A stretch of DNA of 32,456 nt, from the NCBI GenBank assembly GCA_947311815.1, contig CAMZMA010000250.1, positions 1-32,456 on the forward strand. The letters are read 5' to 3'. The notes below the pieces were generated by a model. The model saw nothing but the letters and a program-made list of their open reading frames with translations, made no database searches and was not told where the DNA came from. The DNA comes from an uncultured Flavobacteriaceae bacterium (lineage in GTDB: Bacteria; Bacteroidota; Bacteroidia; Flavobacteriales; Flavobacteriaceae). The stretch's first letter is position 1. Every line of letters starts with the position of its first letter. Below are positions 15,934-24,086 of the stretch, piece by piece. Both the position numbers and the translations under genes were made by a program.

Positions 15934-15941
15934 TAATTTTG
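15934..15941 (+). promoter_or_regulatory. Predicted -7 element for the CoA-transferase gene
   Basis: TAATTTTG matches TAnnTTTG and lies 25 bases before the ATG. A TTGACA at 15905 is 26 bases from it, slightly too far for the usual 17-23. Confidence 0.45.
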
Positions 15942-15966
15942 CATAAAAAATCTAAAAAATCATACA

Positions 15967-17232
15967 ATGTATAAGTCAGTAACCGCAGCAGAAGCTGTTA
16001 AAGTGATAAAAAATAACGACAGAATTTACATTCAAGCCGCCGCCGCCGCACCACAAATTTTAATGGATGCGATGACCGAAAGACATGAAGAATTACAAAG
16101 TGTTGAAGTTTCTCATTTACATGTTGAAGGAAATACGTTGTATGCAGATCCAAAATACAGCAAGAGCTTTCATGTAAATTCATTTTTTATTGGTAAAAAC
16201 GTGCGTCATACTTTAAAAGCAGGAAACGGTTCTTATACCCCTGTTTTTTTAAGTGAATTGCCCATTTTATTTAAAAGAAATATTGTACCAATTGATGTCG
16301 CTTTTATTCAAGTGTCTCCGCCAGACAAACACGGTTACTGCTCTTTAGGGGTTTCTGTTGAAGCTTCTTTAGCCGCAATTGATAATGCAAAACACGTAAT
16401 TGCCCAAATCAATCCGCAAATGCCTCGAACTCATGGCGATGGAATTATTCATATTTCTGAACTTGATACTTTTGTAGAACATGACGCTCCTATTCACGGA
16501 CATGAAATTCCTAATCCAAATGAAATTGAAATTAAAATTGGCGATTATGTAGCCGAATTAATTGAAGATGGTAGCACGTTACAAATGGGAATCGGAAGTA
16601 TACCAAATGCTGTATTAACACGTTTAATAAATCATAAAAATTTAGGGTTACATACCGAAATGTTTTCTGATGGCGTGATAGATTTAATTTTAAAGGATGT
16701 GATTAATGGAAATAATAAAGGCGTAAACCCAGGAAGAGCAATGGCAACTTTTTTAATGGGAAGTAAAAAATTATATGACTATGTAGATGATAATCCGTTT
16801 GTAGAAATGCGTGCCTCAGATTTTGTAAATGATGTTGCTATCATTCGTAGAAATCCTAAAATGGTGGCTATTAATTCTGCCGTAGAAATAGATGTTACAG
16901 GGCAAGTTTGCGCCGATAGTATTGGTACAAAACTATTTTCTGGCGTAGGCGGACAAATGGATTTTATTAGAGGCGCCTCTTTAAGCGATGGCGGTAAAGC
17001 TATTATTGCGCTTCCTTCTCAAACCAGAAAAGGTATTAGCAGGATTGTTCCTTTTTTAAAGAATGGCGCAGGCGTAGTTACAACCAGAGCTCATGTACAT
17101 TATGTGGTAACCGAATATGGTGTTGCCAATTTGTACGGTAAAACCATAAAACAACGAGTACATGAATTGGTAAAAATTGCCCACCCAAATCATAGAGAAG
17201 CGATTGAAAAATCTTATTTTGAGGGGATTTAG
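15967..17232 (+). CDS. Acetyl-CoA hydrolase/transferase family CoA-transferase
   Basis: A 421-residue cytoplasmic CoA-transferase of the 4-hydroxybutyrate / acetyl-CoA hydrolase-transferase family. These enzymes move CoA between acyl groups (acetate, butyrate, 4-hydroxybutyrate, succinate) through a glutamyl-CoA intermediate. The catalytic Glu is in GLHTEMFSDGV (near residue 227). Other blocks are VSPPDKHGYCSLGVS, MGIGSIPNAV, FSGVGGQMDFIRGAS, SLPSQTRKGISRIV-like ALPSQTRKG, and VVTEYGVANLYGKT near the C-terminus. Exact substrate cannot be told from sequence. It stands alone with its own -7 element and a bidirectional terminator behind it. Confidence 0.92.
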   Translation: MYKSVTAAEAVKVIKNNDRIYIQAAAAAPQILMDAMTERHEELQSVEVSHLHVEGNTLYADPKYSKSFHVNSFFIGKNVRHTLKAGNGSYTPVFLSELPILFKRNIVPIDVAFIQVSPPDKHGYCSLGVSVEASLAAIDNAKHVIAQINPQMPRTHGDGIIHISELDTFVEHDAPIHGHEIPNPNEIEIKIGDYVAELIEDGSTLQMGIGSIPNAVLTRLINHKNLGLHTEMFSDGVIDLILKDVINGNNKGVNPGRAMATFLMGSKKLYDYVDDNPFVEMRASDFVNDVAIIRRNPKMVAINSAVEIDVTGQVCADSIGTKLFSGVGGQMDFIRGASLSDGGKAIIALPSQTRKGISRIVPFLKNGAGVVTTRAHVHYVVTEYGVANLYGKTIKQRVHELVKIAHPNHREAIEKSYFEGI

Positions 17233-17238
17233 AAAATT

Positions 17239-17281
17239 AAAAACGTTCTTTAAAAGAGCAACTCTTTTGAAGAACGTTTTT
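17239..17281. terminator. Bidirectional terminator between convergent genes
   Basis: A long hairpin: AAAAACGTTCTT (17239-17250), a T-G pair, AAAAGAG, loop CAA, CTCTTTT, then AAGAACGTTTTT (17270-17281). The U-runs on both strands suit it to end both the CoA-transferase and the M3 peptidase transcripts. Confidence 0.9.
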
Positions 17282-17299
17282 AATAAAACTCTTTCTCTC

Positions 17300-19414
17300 T
17301 TACTCCAAAAATCCTTTTTTTCTTAACAAAGGGGTAATTTCTGGTGCTTTTCCTCTAAAGGTTTTGTACAAATCCATTCCTGGTTTAGAACCTCCAAGAC
17401 TTAACATTTTTCTGTATTTTTTAGCTGTTGCAGCATCAAAAATACTTCCTGCATCTTTAAATGTTTGAAACGCATCGGCATCTAATACTTCAGACCATAA
17501 ATAGCTGTAATATCCTGCTGAATATCCGCCAGAAAAAATATGAGCAAAATACGTGCTTCTATAACGTGGAATGATTTCTTCTATCAATCCTAAATCTTTC
17601 ATGGCAGCTGCTTCAAATTTAGTAGCTTCTCTTTGTTTTGCATCCGTTAAAGTATGCCATTTCATATCTAAATAAGCGGCTGCCATATATTCTACCGTTC
17701 TAAATCCGCCATTAAACGAATTGGCTGCTTTCATTTTTTTAATCATACTTTCAGGAATCACTTCGCCTGTTTTGTAATGTTTGGCAAACAATCGTAACAC
17801 TTCGGGTTCGCTAAACCAATTTTCCATCACCTGACTAGGAAATTCTACAAAATCTCTTGGCACATTTGTACCTGATAACGATTGGTATTTTACGTTTGAA
17901 AACAAACCGTGTAATGCGTGCCCAAACTCATGAAACAAGGTTTCTGCTTCTCCAAAAGACAATAAAGACGGACTGTCTTTTGTTGGTGCAGGAAAATTAA
18001 AATTATTGGTTACAATAGGCGTTACCATTTTAGACACATTCGATTGGCTACGTAAAGCATTCATCCACGCGCCGCCTCTTTTGCTTTCTCTAGCAAAAAA
18101 ATCCATATAAATAACTCCTAAATGAGAACCATCTGCTTCTAAAACTTCAAAAACTTGTTGGTCTTTGTGCCAAGTAGGAATGTCTTTTCGCTCTTTAAAT
18201 GTAAGTCCGAATAATTTTTTTGCCAATACAAAAACACCATTTCTTACCGCTGTAAATTCAAAATACGGACGTGTTTTGTCTTCATCAAAAGCATATCGTT
18301 CTTTACGAACTTTTTCTACATAATGCCGCCAATCGCTCCCAGAAAACACTCCTTTTACGCCTTCTGATTTCATTTTTTTAGACAAGGCTGTACGTTCTTT
18401 TTTCGCCATATTTAAAGCGGGAGTCCATAATTTATCTAAAAAAGCAAACACATTTGCTGGTTTTTCTGCCATATTGTTAGACAATACATAATCTGCATGT
18501 GTTTTAAAGCCCAATAAATTCGCTTTTTCTACACGTAAAGATGCCATTTCTTGCAAGATTGCTTTGTTGTCTTTGTCATTATTGTTATCGCCTCTTTTTG
18601 CGTAACCATCAAACAAAATTTTACGTGCTTTTCGGTTAGGTGATGCTTGTAAAAACGGATTGATACTCGGTCTTTGTAAAGTAAACGACCAACCTTCTTT
18701 ATGCTTTCTTTTTTGTGCTTCTTTTGCTGCCAAAGCCACCAAACTTTCTGGTAAGTTTCCTAAATCGGCTTTGTTTGTTGTGTGGTATTCAAATGAATTG
18801 GTTTCATCTAACAAATTGTCGCCAAATTTTTGTGATAGCGTTGCTATACGGGCATTAATTTCTTTTAATCGCTCTTTTGATTTTCCTTCTAAATTGGCTC
18901 CAGAGCGCACAAAATTCTTATACGTTTCGTCTAACAATCTACTTTCTTCTGATGATAATTGCAACTTATCTTTTTGATTATAAACCGATTTAATTTTTTG
19001 AAAAAGCTTTTTGTTTAAGCGAATTTTATCGCTATGTGCTGCCAATTTTGGTGCTAATTTTTTAGCAGTAGCTTTTAACACATCATCAGTATTTGCTCCT
19101 TGAACAGCGTAAAAAACCCGACTTACATTTCCTAAAATAGACCCGCTTATTTCTAATGCTTCTATGGTGTTTTTAAAGGTTGGCTTTTCTTTATTTTGTA
19201 TAATGGCATCAATTTCTTTATCATGTGTTGTTAAAGCTGTTTCAAAAGCAGGTGCATAATCTTCGCTTTTAATTTTATCGAAAGGTGGTACTCCAAACGG
19301 AGTATTCCATTCTGTTAATAAAGGATTTGTTGTCATTTTGGTTGTTTTTTTATCTTTTGTGCATGATGTAAATACAAAAATACTTGCAAAAAGAAAGAGA
19401 ACTGTTGATTTCAT
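17300..19414 (-). CDS. dcp: M3 family zinc metallopeptidase (Dcp-like), lipoprotein
   Basis: A 704-residue M3 oligopeptidase/peptidyl-dipeptidase. The zinc site is HEFGH at 495-499 (His495, Glu496, His499), with the third ligand expected at Glu524 in DFVEFPSQVMENW. The large N-terminal helical region and the block YMDFFARESKRGGAWM (436-451) match Dcp. The signal peptide ends in a lipobox (FTSC, Cys18), so it is predicted to be exported and lipid-anchored, unlike cytoplasmic Dcp of enterobacteria; it probably cleaves peptides in the periplasm or at the surface. The symbol is by similarity. A 29-bp palindrome lies just before its putative promoter. Confidence 0.93.
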   Translation of the reverse strand: MKSTVLFLFASIFVFTSCTKDKKTTKMTTNPLLTEWNTPFGVPPFDKIKSEDYAPAFETALTTHDKEIDAIIQNKEKPTFKNTIEALEISGSILGNVSRVFYAVQGANTDDVLKATAKKLAPKLAAHSDKIRLNKKLFQKIKSVYNQKDKLQLSSEESRLLDETYKNFVRSGANLEGKSKERLKEINARIATLSQKFGDNLLDETNSFEYHTTNKADLGNLPESLVALAAKEAQKRKHKEGWSFTLQRPSINPFLQASPNRKARKILFDGYAKRGDNNNDKDNKAILQEMASLRVEKANLLGFKTHADYVLSNNMAEKPANVFAFLDKLWTPALNMAKKERTALSKKMKSEGVKGVFSGSDWRHYVEKVRKERYAFDEDKTRPYFEFTAVRNGVFVLAKKLFGLTFKERKDIPTWHKDQQVFEVLEADGSHLGVIYMDFFARESKRGGAWMNALRSQSNVSKMVTPIVTNNFNFPAPTKDSPSLLSFGEAETLFHEFGHALHGLFSNVKYQSLSGTNVPRDFVEFPSQVMENWFSEPEVLRLFAKHYKTGEVIPESMIKKMKAANSFNGGFRTVEYMAAAYLDMKWHTLTDAKQREATKFEAAAMKDLGLIEEIIPRYRSTYFAHIFSGGYSAGYYSYLWSEVLDADAFQTFKDAGSIFDAATAKKYRKMLSLGGSKPGMDLYKTFRGKAPEITPLLRKKGFLE

Positions 19415-19442
19415 TTCTATTGAGTTTTAGAAAGCTAAAGAT

Positions 19443-19471
19443 AGTTATTTTCTTTGAGAAAGAAAATAACT
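19443..19471. promoter_or_regulatory. Perfect 13-bp inverted repeat upstream of the M3 peptidase gene
   Basis: AGTTATTTTCTTT (19443-19455), spacer GAG, AAAGAAAATAACT (19459-19471). On the minus strand it lies directly upstream of TATCTTTA, a near match to the -7 consensus, and about 29 bases from the M3 start codon. It could be an operator or a leader hairpin. It is not followed by a convincing T-run. Confidence 0.6.
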
Positions 19472-19501
19472 TTAAAACTGTTATTAATAATTAACAGCAG
19501 T

Positions 19502-19667
19502 GTTCTCGATACTAATTTCACTCTTTTCAATGGTAAAACCCACTCAAACAGACATAAAAAAACCTCACAGACTTTAATTTATCCGCCGTAGGAGGAAAAT
19601 CTGTGAGGTTTTTGTAAAAAGTTATGCAACTATTTCTTAATTAAGATTACTTCGACTACGTTCAGTA
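19502..19667. repeat. Composite intergenic repeat, interrupted copy
   Basis: GTTCTCGATAC (19502-19512), ACTCAAACAGACAT (19542-19555) and TACTTCGACTACGTTCAGTA (19648-19667) occur in the same order as in the element at 21830-21904. Here 92 bases, including the ahcY terminator hairpin, separate the last two modules; in the other copy only 12 do. Confidence 0.75.
19556..19613 (-). terminator. Terminator downstream of ahcY
   Basis: AAAAACCTCACAGA (19558-19571) pairs perfectly over 14 bp with TCTGTGAGGTTTTT (19600-19613). On the minus strand the stem runs into a T-run, as expected for the end of ahcY. The 28-base loop is long, with a weak inner CCGCC/GGAGG pairing. Confidence 0.75.
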
Positions 19668-19686
19668 ACCGTTAAAAAAATAATTA

Positions 19687-21003
19687 CTAGTATCTATAAT
19701 GTTTTGGTTTATAAGGCCCATCTACCGTTACACCAATATATGATGCTTGGTCAGGACGTAACTCTGTCAGCTCGATACCAATTTTTTCTAAATGTAATTT
19801 TGCTACTTTTTCATCTAAATGTTTTGGCAACATATATACTTTATTTTCATATGCATCACGGTTTGTCCATAATTCAATTTGAGCCAATGTTTGGTTGGTA
19901 AACGAGTTACTCATTACAAAACTTGGATGACCCGTTGCGCATCCTAAGTTTACCAAACGACCTTCTGCTAAAATAATAATATCTTTTCCGTTAATTGTGT
20001 ATTTATCTACTTGTGGTTTGATTTCTACTTTGGTATCACCATAATTATCATTTAACCAAGCCATATCTATTTCGTTATCAAAATGACCGATATTACATAC
20101 AATTGCTTTGTCTTTTAGAGCTTCGAAATGATGAGATTGAACGATGTCTTTATTACCAGTTGTTGTAATTACAATATCTGTATTACCAATCACTGTTTCT
20201 AATTTTTTTACTTCAAATCCGTCCATTGCTGCTTGTAAGGCACAAATTGGGTCGATTTCTGTAACGGTTACAATAGCACCTGCTCCTTGAAAAGAAGCTG
20301 CTGTACCTTTACCAACATCGCCATAACCACAAACGGTTACTCGTTTTCCTGCAATCATTAAATCGGTTGCTCTTTTTATTGCATCTACGGCAGATTCTCT
20401 ACATCCGTATTTGTTGTCAAATTTAGATTTGGTTACCGAATCATTTACATTAATTGCTGGCATAGGTAAAGTTCCTGCTTTTACTCGATCATATAAACGA
20501 TGAACTCCAGTGGTAGTTTCTTCACTTAATCCGTTAATTCCTGCTGCCAATTCTGGATATCTATCTAACACCATGTTGGTTAAATCGCCACCATCATCTA
20601 AAATTAAATTCAATGGTTTTTTATCTTCTCCAAAAAATAAAGTTTGCTCTATACACCAATCAAATTCTTCTTCGTTCATTCCTTTCCACGCATACACAGG
20701 CACTCCTGTTGCTGCAATGGCTGCGGCTGCTTGATCTTGCGTAGAAAAAATATTACAAGAACTCCAAGTAACATCTGCACCTAAAGCGGTTAAGGTTTCA
20801 ATTAAAACAGCGGTTTGAATGGTCATATGCAAACATCCTGCTATTCTTGCTCCTTTTAAAGGTTGCTCATCTTTATATTCTTCTCTTAAAGACATTAAAC
20901 CTGGCATTTCTGCTTCTGCTAATTCAATTTCTTTTCTCCCCCATGCCGCTAAAGAAATGTCTTTAACTTTGAAAGGTACATACGTTGCTGTATTTGTACT
21001 CAT
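19687..21003 (-). CDS. ahcY: Adenosylhomocysteinase (SAH hydrolase)
   Basis: AhcY splits S-adenosylhomocysteine into adenosine and homocysteine, removing the product inhibitor of SAM methyltransferases. The 438-residue length is usual. The NAD-binding Rossmann motif GYGDVGKGTAA starts at 226, and substrate-domain blocks GCLHMTIQTAVLIETL (56-71), SSCNIFSTQD (81-90), NDSVTKSKFDNKYGCRES (187-204) and the C-terminal DGPYKPKHYRY are all intact. It is a single gene between its promoter (TAACTTTG at 21041-21048, minus strand) and a terminator. Confidence 0.98.
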   Translation of the reverse strand: MSTNTATYVPFKVKDISLAAWGRKEIELAEAEMPGLMSLREEYKDEQPLKGARIAGCLHMTIQTAVLIETLTALGADVTWSSCNIFSTQDQAAAAIAATGVPVYAWKGMNEEEFDWCIEQTLFFGEDKKPLNLILDDGGDLTNMVLDRYPELAAGINGLSEETTTGVHRLYDRVKAGTLPMPAINVNDSVTKSKFDNKYGCRESAVDAIKRATDLMIAGKRVTVCGYGDVGKGTAASFQGAGAIVTVTEIDPICALQAAMDGFEVKKLETVIGNTDIVITTTGNKDIVQSHHFEALKDKAIVCNIGHFDNEIDMAWLNDNYGDTKVEIKPQVDKYTINGKDIIILAEGRLVNLGCATGHPSFVMSNSFTNQTLAQIELWTNRDAYENKVYMLPKHLDEKVAKLHLEKIGIELTELRPDQASYIGVTVDGPYKPKHYRY

Positions 21004-21016
21004 ATTTGTATATTTG
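20985..21016 (+). promoter_or_regulatory. Predicted promoter of the phosphopantetheinyl transferase gene
   Basis: TTG (20985-20987), 21 bases, then TATATTTG (21009-21016): a full Bacteroidota TTG/TAnnTTTG promoter at correct spacing, reaching into the first codons of the divergent ahcY gene. Confidence 0.5.
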
Positions 21017-21040
21017 TTATATTCTTAATTTTTAAGACTG

Positions 21041-21048
21041 CAAAGTTA
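21041..21048 (-). promoter_or_regulatory. Predicted ahcY -7 promoter element
   Basis: Reads TAACTTTG on the minus strand and is followed by C, the favoured Bacteroidota form TAnnTTTGC, about 38 bases before the ahcY ATG. It lies between the two divergent starts. Confidence 0.5.
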
Positions 21049-21067
21049 CAAAATACCTTTTAATTGT

Positions 21068-21697
21068 ATGCCTCTTTTTAAAACGATACGAACAAACAAA
21101 AGTACTAAAATACTGATTTGGAAGATTGAAGAATCTTTTAAAACACTTTCTGAGGATATTGTTTTGACCGATAAAAGCCAAAACCGTGTACAAAATATGA
21201 AATCTGAATTACACCAACGTGGATTTTTAAGTGTGCGTCACTTATTAAAAGAAGTAGGTTATACAGATGCTGATTTGATATATGATGAATATGGAAAGCC
21301 CCATTTAAAAGACGGAAAATACATTTCTATTACACATTCGTTTACTTTTTCGGGAATTATTATTTCTGATGATGAAACGCCTGTTGGTATTGATATTGAA
21401 AAACAACGCGATAAAATTGTAAAAATAGCTCATAAATTTACCCCTGTAGAAGAATACAAAACCATTGCAAATCATGATGCTTTGGTACGTAAACTCACAA
21501 TTGTTTGGGGCGCAAAAGAATCGCTTTATAAAATATTTGGAAAGAAAAAATTACGTTTTTTAGAACATATTTTTATTGATGATTTTTCTTTTGAGGATAA
21601 AAAAACCAAAGGAGAAATACGACATCATCATAAAATCACCTCTTTTGTTATTCATTTTTTAGAATTTGAAGGATTTACTTGTGTGTATGCTTTTTGA
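21068..21697 (+). CDS. 4'-phosphopantetheinyl transferase superfamily protein
   Basis: A 209-residue Sfp/Gsp-type enzyme that moves 4'-phosphopantetheine from CoA to a serine of a carrier protein. The conserved magnesium/CoA motifs are PVGIDIEKQRD at 105-115 and VWGAKESLYKIFG at 146-158, spaced as in the family, with SITHSFTFSG at 87-96 corresponding to the histidine-containing segment. Its carrier protein is not in the window, so the pathway (fatty acid, lysine or natural product) is unknown. It is divergent from ahcY with overlapping promoter regions. Confidence 0.92.
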   Translation: MPLFKTIRTNKSTKILIWKIEESFKTLSEDIVLTDKSQNRVQNMKSELHQRGFLSVRHLLKEVGYTDADLIYDEYGKPHLKDGKYISITHSFTFSGIIISDDETPVGIDIEKQRDKIVKIAHKFTPVEEYKTIANHDALVRKLTIVWGAKESLYKIFGKKKLRFLEHIFIDDFSFEDKKTKGEIRHHHKITSFVIHFLEFEGFTCVYAF

Positions 21698-21711
21698 GTA
21701 TAAAAGTAAAA

Positions 21712-21732
21712 AGTTTGAAAGTTTGAAAGTTA
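21712..21732. repeat. Short AGTTTGAA octamer repeat
   Basis: Two perfect AGTTTGAA copies (21712-21719, 21720-21727) and a partial third lie 15 bases after the phosphopantetheinyl transferase stop. Same style of short tandem repeat as near purE and ruvB. Confidence 0.7.
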
Positions 21733-21789
21733 TAAAATCAAAATTTACAAACGCTGCCAATTCAAGTAAATTTTACGATTAAAAAGAGT

Positions 21790-21797
21790 TAAATTTG
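21790..21797 (+). promoter_or_regulatory. Possible -7 element upstream of the GGGP synthase gene
   Basis: TAAATTTG matches TAnnTTTG but would give a leader of about 120 bases that contains the intergenic repeat. Weak support. Confidence 0.25.
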
Positions 21798-21904
21798 TAT
21801 CGAAAATAAGAATTCTGACTTCTAAATTAGTTCTCGATACATTTTTTATCAAAAAATTACTCAAACTGACATTTTAAAATGCCGCACTTCGATTACGCTC
21901 AGTG
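21797..21904. repeat. Composite intergenic repeat, compact copy
   Basis: An inverted pair GTATCGAAAA (21797-21806) / TTCTCGATAC (21831-21840) is followed by ACTCAAACTGACAT (21859-21872) and CACTTCGATTACGCTCAGTG (21885-21904). The last module is an 18/20 reverse-complement match to a segment inside the TonB receptor gene (25609-25628). The order of modules matches the interrupted copy at 19502-19667. Confidence 0.8.
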
Positions 21905-21924
21905 CTTAAAATAAAAACACAAAT

Positions 21925-22689
21925 TTGAACATTTACCAAAACATACAATCATCCATAGAAAGAAGAGAAAAACTCTTAGCTGTTTTAATAGACCCTGAAA
22001 AGATAGATTTAAATACGATTGCTTCTTTTTTTAAAAAAGTACATCAATCCATCGCCACTCATATTTTTGTAGGTGGCAGCACAGATATTGATTTTTTAAC
22101 CGAAAAAACAGTGGTCGCTATTAAAAAAACCACCCATTTACCTGTATTACTTTTCCCTGGCGATGTACAGCAAATTACCTCAAAAGCAGACGGAATTCTT
22201 TTTTTAAGTTTGCTTTCTGGACGTAACCCTACTTATTTAATAGAACAACAAATACAAAGCGTTCCGTTTTTAAAAAACACCGATTTAGAAATTATTTCTA
22301 CAGGATATTTGCTAATTGATGGCGGTGTTAAAACAGCAGTACAAAACGTAAGTAACACCAAGCCAATTTTGCAAAAAAATAGTGAACTAATTGTAAACAC
22401 TGCTTTGGCAGGAGCGTTTTTAGGAAGTAAACTCATCTATTTAGAAGCTGGTAGTGGCGCAAAAACACCTGTAAAGAAAGAAATTATTAGTGTGGTAAAG
22501 AAAGAAATTAACATCCCGTTAATTGTAGGTGGCGGCATCCGTAGTAAAAAACAATTAGACGATGCATACAATTCTGGGGCAGATTTGGTGGTAATTGGTA
22601 CTGCTTTTGAGCAAAATGAAGATTTTTTTAATGAATTAAAAAAAGATAAAAGACCATTTCACTCAAAGACAAAAGATGAAAGACTTTAA
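21925..22689 (+). CDS. Geranylgeranylglyceryl/heptaprenylglyceryl phosphate synthase family protein
   Basis: A 254-residue TIM-barrel prenyltransferase of the GGGPS/PcrB family, which joins sn-glycerol-1-phosphate to a polyprenyl diphosphate. Family blocks are LAVLIDPEKID (18-28), IFVGGSTDID, PVLLFPGDVQQI, ADGILFLSLLSGRNP, STGYLLIDGG, IYLEAGSGAKTPV and the phosphate-binding IPLIVGGGIRSKKQL. Bacteroidota members form the group II type that resembles archaeal enzymes. The start is TTG at 21925; an in-frame TAA at 21907 excludes any upstream ATG, and the first downstream Met would lose the conserved N-terminus. It is followed by the PnuC-family gene after 41 bases. Confidence 0.93.
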   Translation: MNIYQNIQSSIERREKLLAVLIDPEKIDLNTIASFFKKVHQSIATHIFVGGSTDIDFLTEKTVVAIKKTTHLPVLLFPGDVQQITSKADGILFLSLLSGRNPTYLIEQQIQSVPFLKNTDLEIISTGYLLIDGGVKTAVQNVSNTKPILQKNSELIVNTALAGAFLGSKLIYLEAGSGAKTPVKKEIISVVKKEINIPLIVGGGIRSKKQLDDAYNSGADLVVIGTAFEQNEDFFNELKKDKRPFHSKTKDERL

Positions 22690-22730
22690 TTTCTAATAAA
22701 ACAGTATTTTTACCGCATATTTATAACCAA

Positions 22731-23468
22731 ATGAACACATTTATAGATTTTTTTTTAGAACCTTACAAAACTGCATCTACAATTAATATTCTTTTAGAAA
22801 TTGTTGCAGCAAGTTTAGGAATTGCAAGTGTTTTGTATGCCAAAAAAGAAAATGTATTGGTATTTCCTACAGGAATTATTAGCACAGGAATTTACATCTA
22901 CTTACTATCTCAATGGAATTTGTATGGCGATTTAATCATCAATATTTACTACACCATTATGAGTATTTATGGCTGGTATGTGTGGAGTAAAATACGTCCA
23001 TCTTCAAATTTATCTGATGGGAAGAAAGAAAAAAATGCACACATTCCTATTTCTAGAACCAACAAAAAGGAAAAAGGAATTGCCGCACTTATTTTTATTA
23101 CCGCATCGTTTTTTGTCATTTTTATTTACAGACATTACAATGTAATGCCAAATCATCTAGGTTTTACCGAAAGCATTCAATATGCTTATACAAATTTAAC
23201 ATCGGGCAGTTTAGAAAAATTTAGAATTGCTGTTCCGTTTTTAGACACCTTTACCACTGCGGCAGCTTTTGTAGCAATGTGGCTCATGGCCATTAAAAAA
23301 ATAGAAAACTGGAATTTTTGGATCATCACCAATATTGTTTCCATTCCGCTGTATTTTGTAAAAGGTTACGGTTTTACTGGTATTCAATACACTATTTTCT
23401 TAATTTTGGCAATTCAAGGATACAAACAATGGAAAAAAAGCTTAGACAAAACCCCATCAACCTTATAA
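22731..23468 (+). CDS. pnuC: PnuC-family vitamin permease
   Basis: A 245-residue inner-membrane permease of the Pnu family (nicotinamide riboside PnuC, thiamin PnuT, riboflavin PnuX), which moves its vitamin by facilitated diffusion and depends on intracellular phosphorylation for trapping. Hydrophobic segments fit six to seven helices. The substrate-site motif WxxWxxxN is Trp194, Trp197 and Asn201 in NWNFWIITN; GWYVW at 81-85 is the conserved mid-protein block. A NadR-like kinase gene overlaps it by 40 bp, favouring nicotinamide riboside. The nearby TPP-controlled receptor instead suggests thiamin, and thiamin-type Pnu proteins are known in Bacteroidota. The substrate cannot be settled from sequence, so the symbol is provisional. 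Confidence 0.88.
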   Translation: MNTFIDFFLEPYKTASTINILLEIVAASLGIASVLYAKKENVLVFPTGIISTGIYIYLLSQWNLYGDLIINIYYTIMSIYGWYVWSKIRPSSNLSDGKKEKNAHIPISRTNKKEKGIAALIFITASFFVIFIYRHYNVMPNHLGFTESIQYAYTNLTSGSLEKFRIAVPFLDTFTTAAAFVAMWLMAIKKIENWNFWIITNIVSIPLYFVKGYGFTGIQYTIFLILAIQGYKQWKKSLDKTPSTL

Positions 23469-24085
23469 AAATAGTTTTATTTGGCCCCGAAAGCACAGGT
23501 AAAACTACACTTTCTAATCAATTAGCACGCCATTATCATACGGTTTGGGCGCCCGAATTTGCACGAGAATATTTACAAGATAAATGGAACAACGAGCGTA
23601 AAACCTGCGAAGCTTCTGATTTAATTCCGATTGCAAAAGGACAAATGAAATTAGAAAATACATTGGCAAAAAAAGCCGATAAAATTCTTATTTGCGATAC
23701 CGATTTGTTAGAAACCAAAGTATATTCCGAAGAGTATTATGGCGGATTTGTAGATCCTTTTTTAGACAAAGCAGCCAATGAAAATACCTACGATTTATAC
23801 CTCTTAACTTATATTGACACCCCTTGGGAAGAAGACGATTTACGTGACAGACCTGAACTAAGAAAAGAAATGTTCAATGCTTTCGAAAAAGCATTAAAAA
23901 CACACAACAGACCGTATATTTTATTAAAAGGCGATAAAGAAACGCGCTTAAAAAAAGCAATAGCGGCTATCGATAAAATTATGGAAAAAAAAGAGAATTT
24001 ACACTCGTATTCAGATTCTTTACAAACCGATATTGACATGCATTTTTTACATCAAATGAATGACGATAGTCATGTGAGTTACTAA
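23429..24085 (+). CDS. NadR-like P-loop kinase (nicotinamide riboside kinase-type ATPase)
   Basis: A 218-residue P-loop protein resembling the C-terminal ribosylnicotinamide kinase domain of NadR, without the adenylyltransferase domain. Walker A is GPESTGKTT (19-27). EFAREYL (43-49 region), CDTDLLETKVYSEEYYG and DLYLLTYIDTPWEEDDLRDRPELR match NadR kinase blocks. It probably phosphorylates the vitamin imported by the PnuC-type permease and so drives uptake. I chose ATG 23429; an open frame continues upstream to 23318 but runs inside pnuC in another frame and has no conserved residues. The 40-bp overlap suggests translational coupling. ArfB starts 1 base after its stop. Confidence 0.9.
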   Translation: MEKKLRQNPINLIKIVLFGPESTGKTTLSNQLARHYHTVWAPEFAREYLQDKWNNERKTCEASDLIPIAKGQMKLENTLAKKADKILICDTDLLETKVYSEEYYGGFVDPFLDKAANENTYDLYLLTYIDTPWEEDDLRDRPELRKEMFNAFEKALKTHNRPYILLKGDKETRLKKAIAAIDKIMEKKENLHSYSDSLQTDIDMHFLHQMNDDSHVSY

Positions 24086-24086
24086 A

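Noticed and set aside
23318..23428. Upstream extension of the NadR-like kinase gene
   Set aside because: The extra 37 residues are the pnuC coding sequence read in another frame; the P-loop domain starts after 23429.
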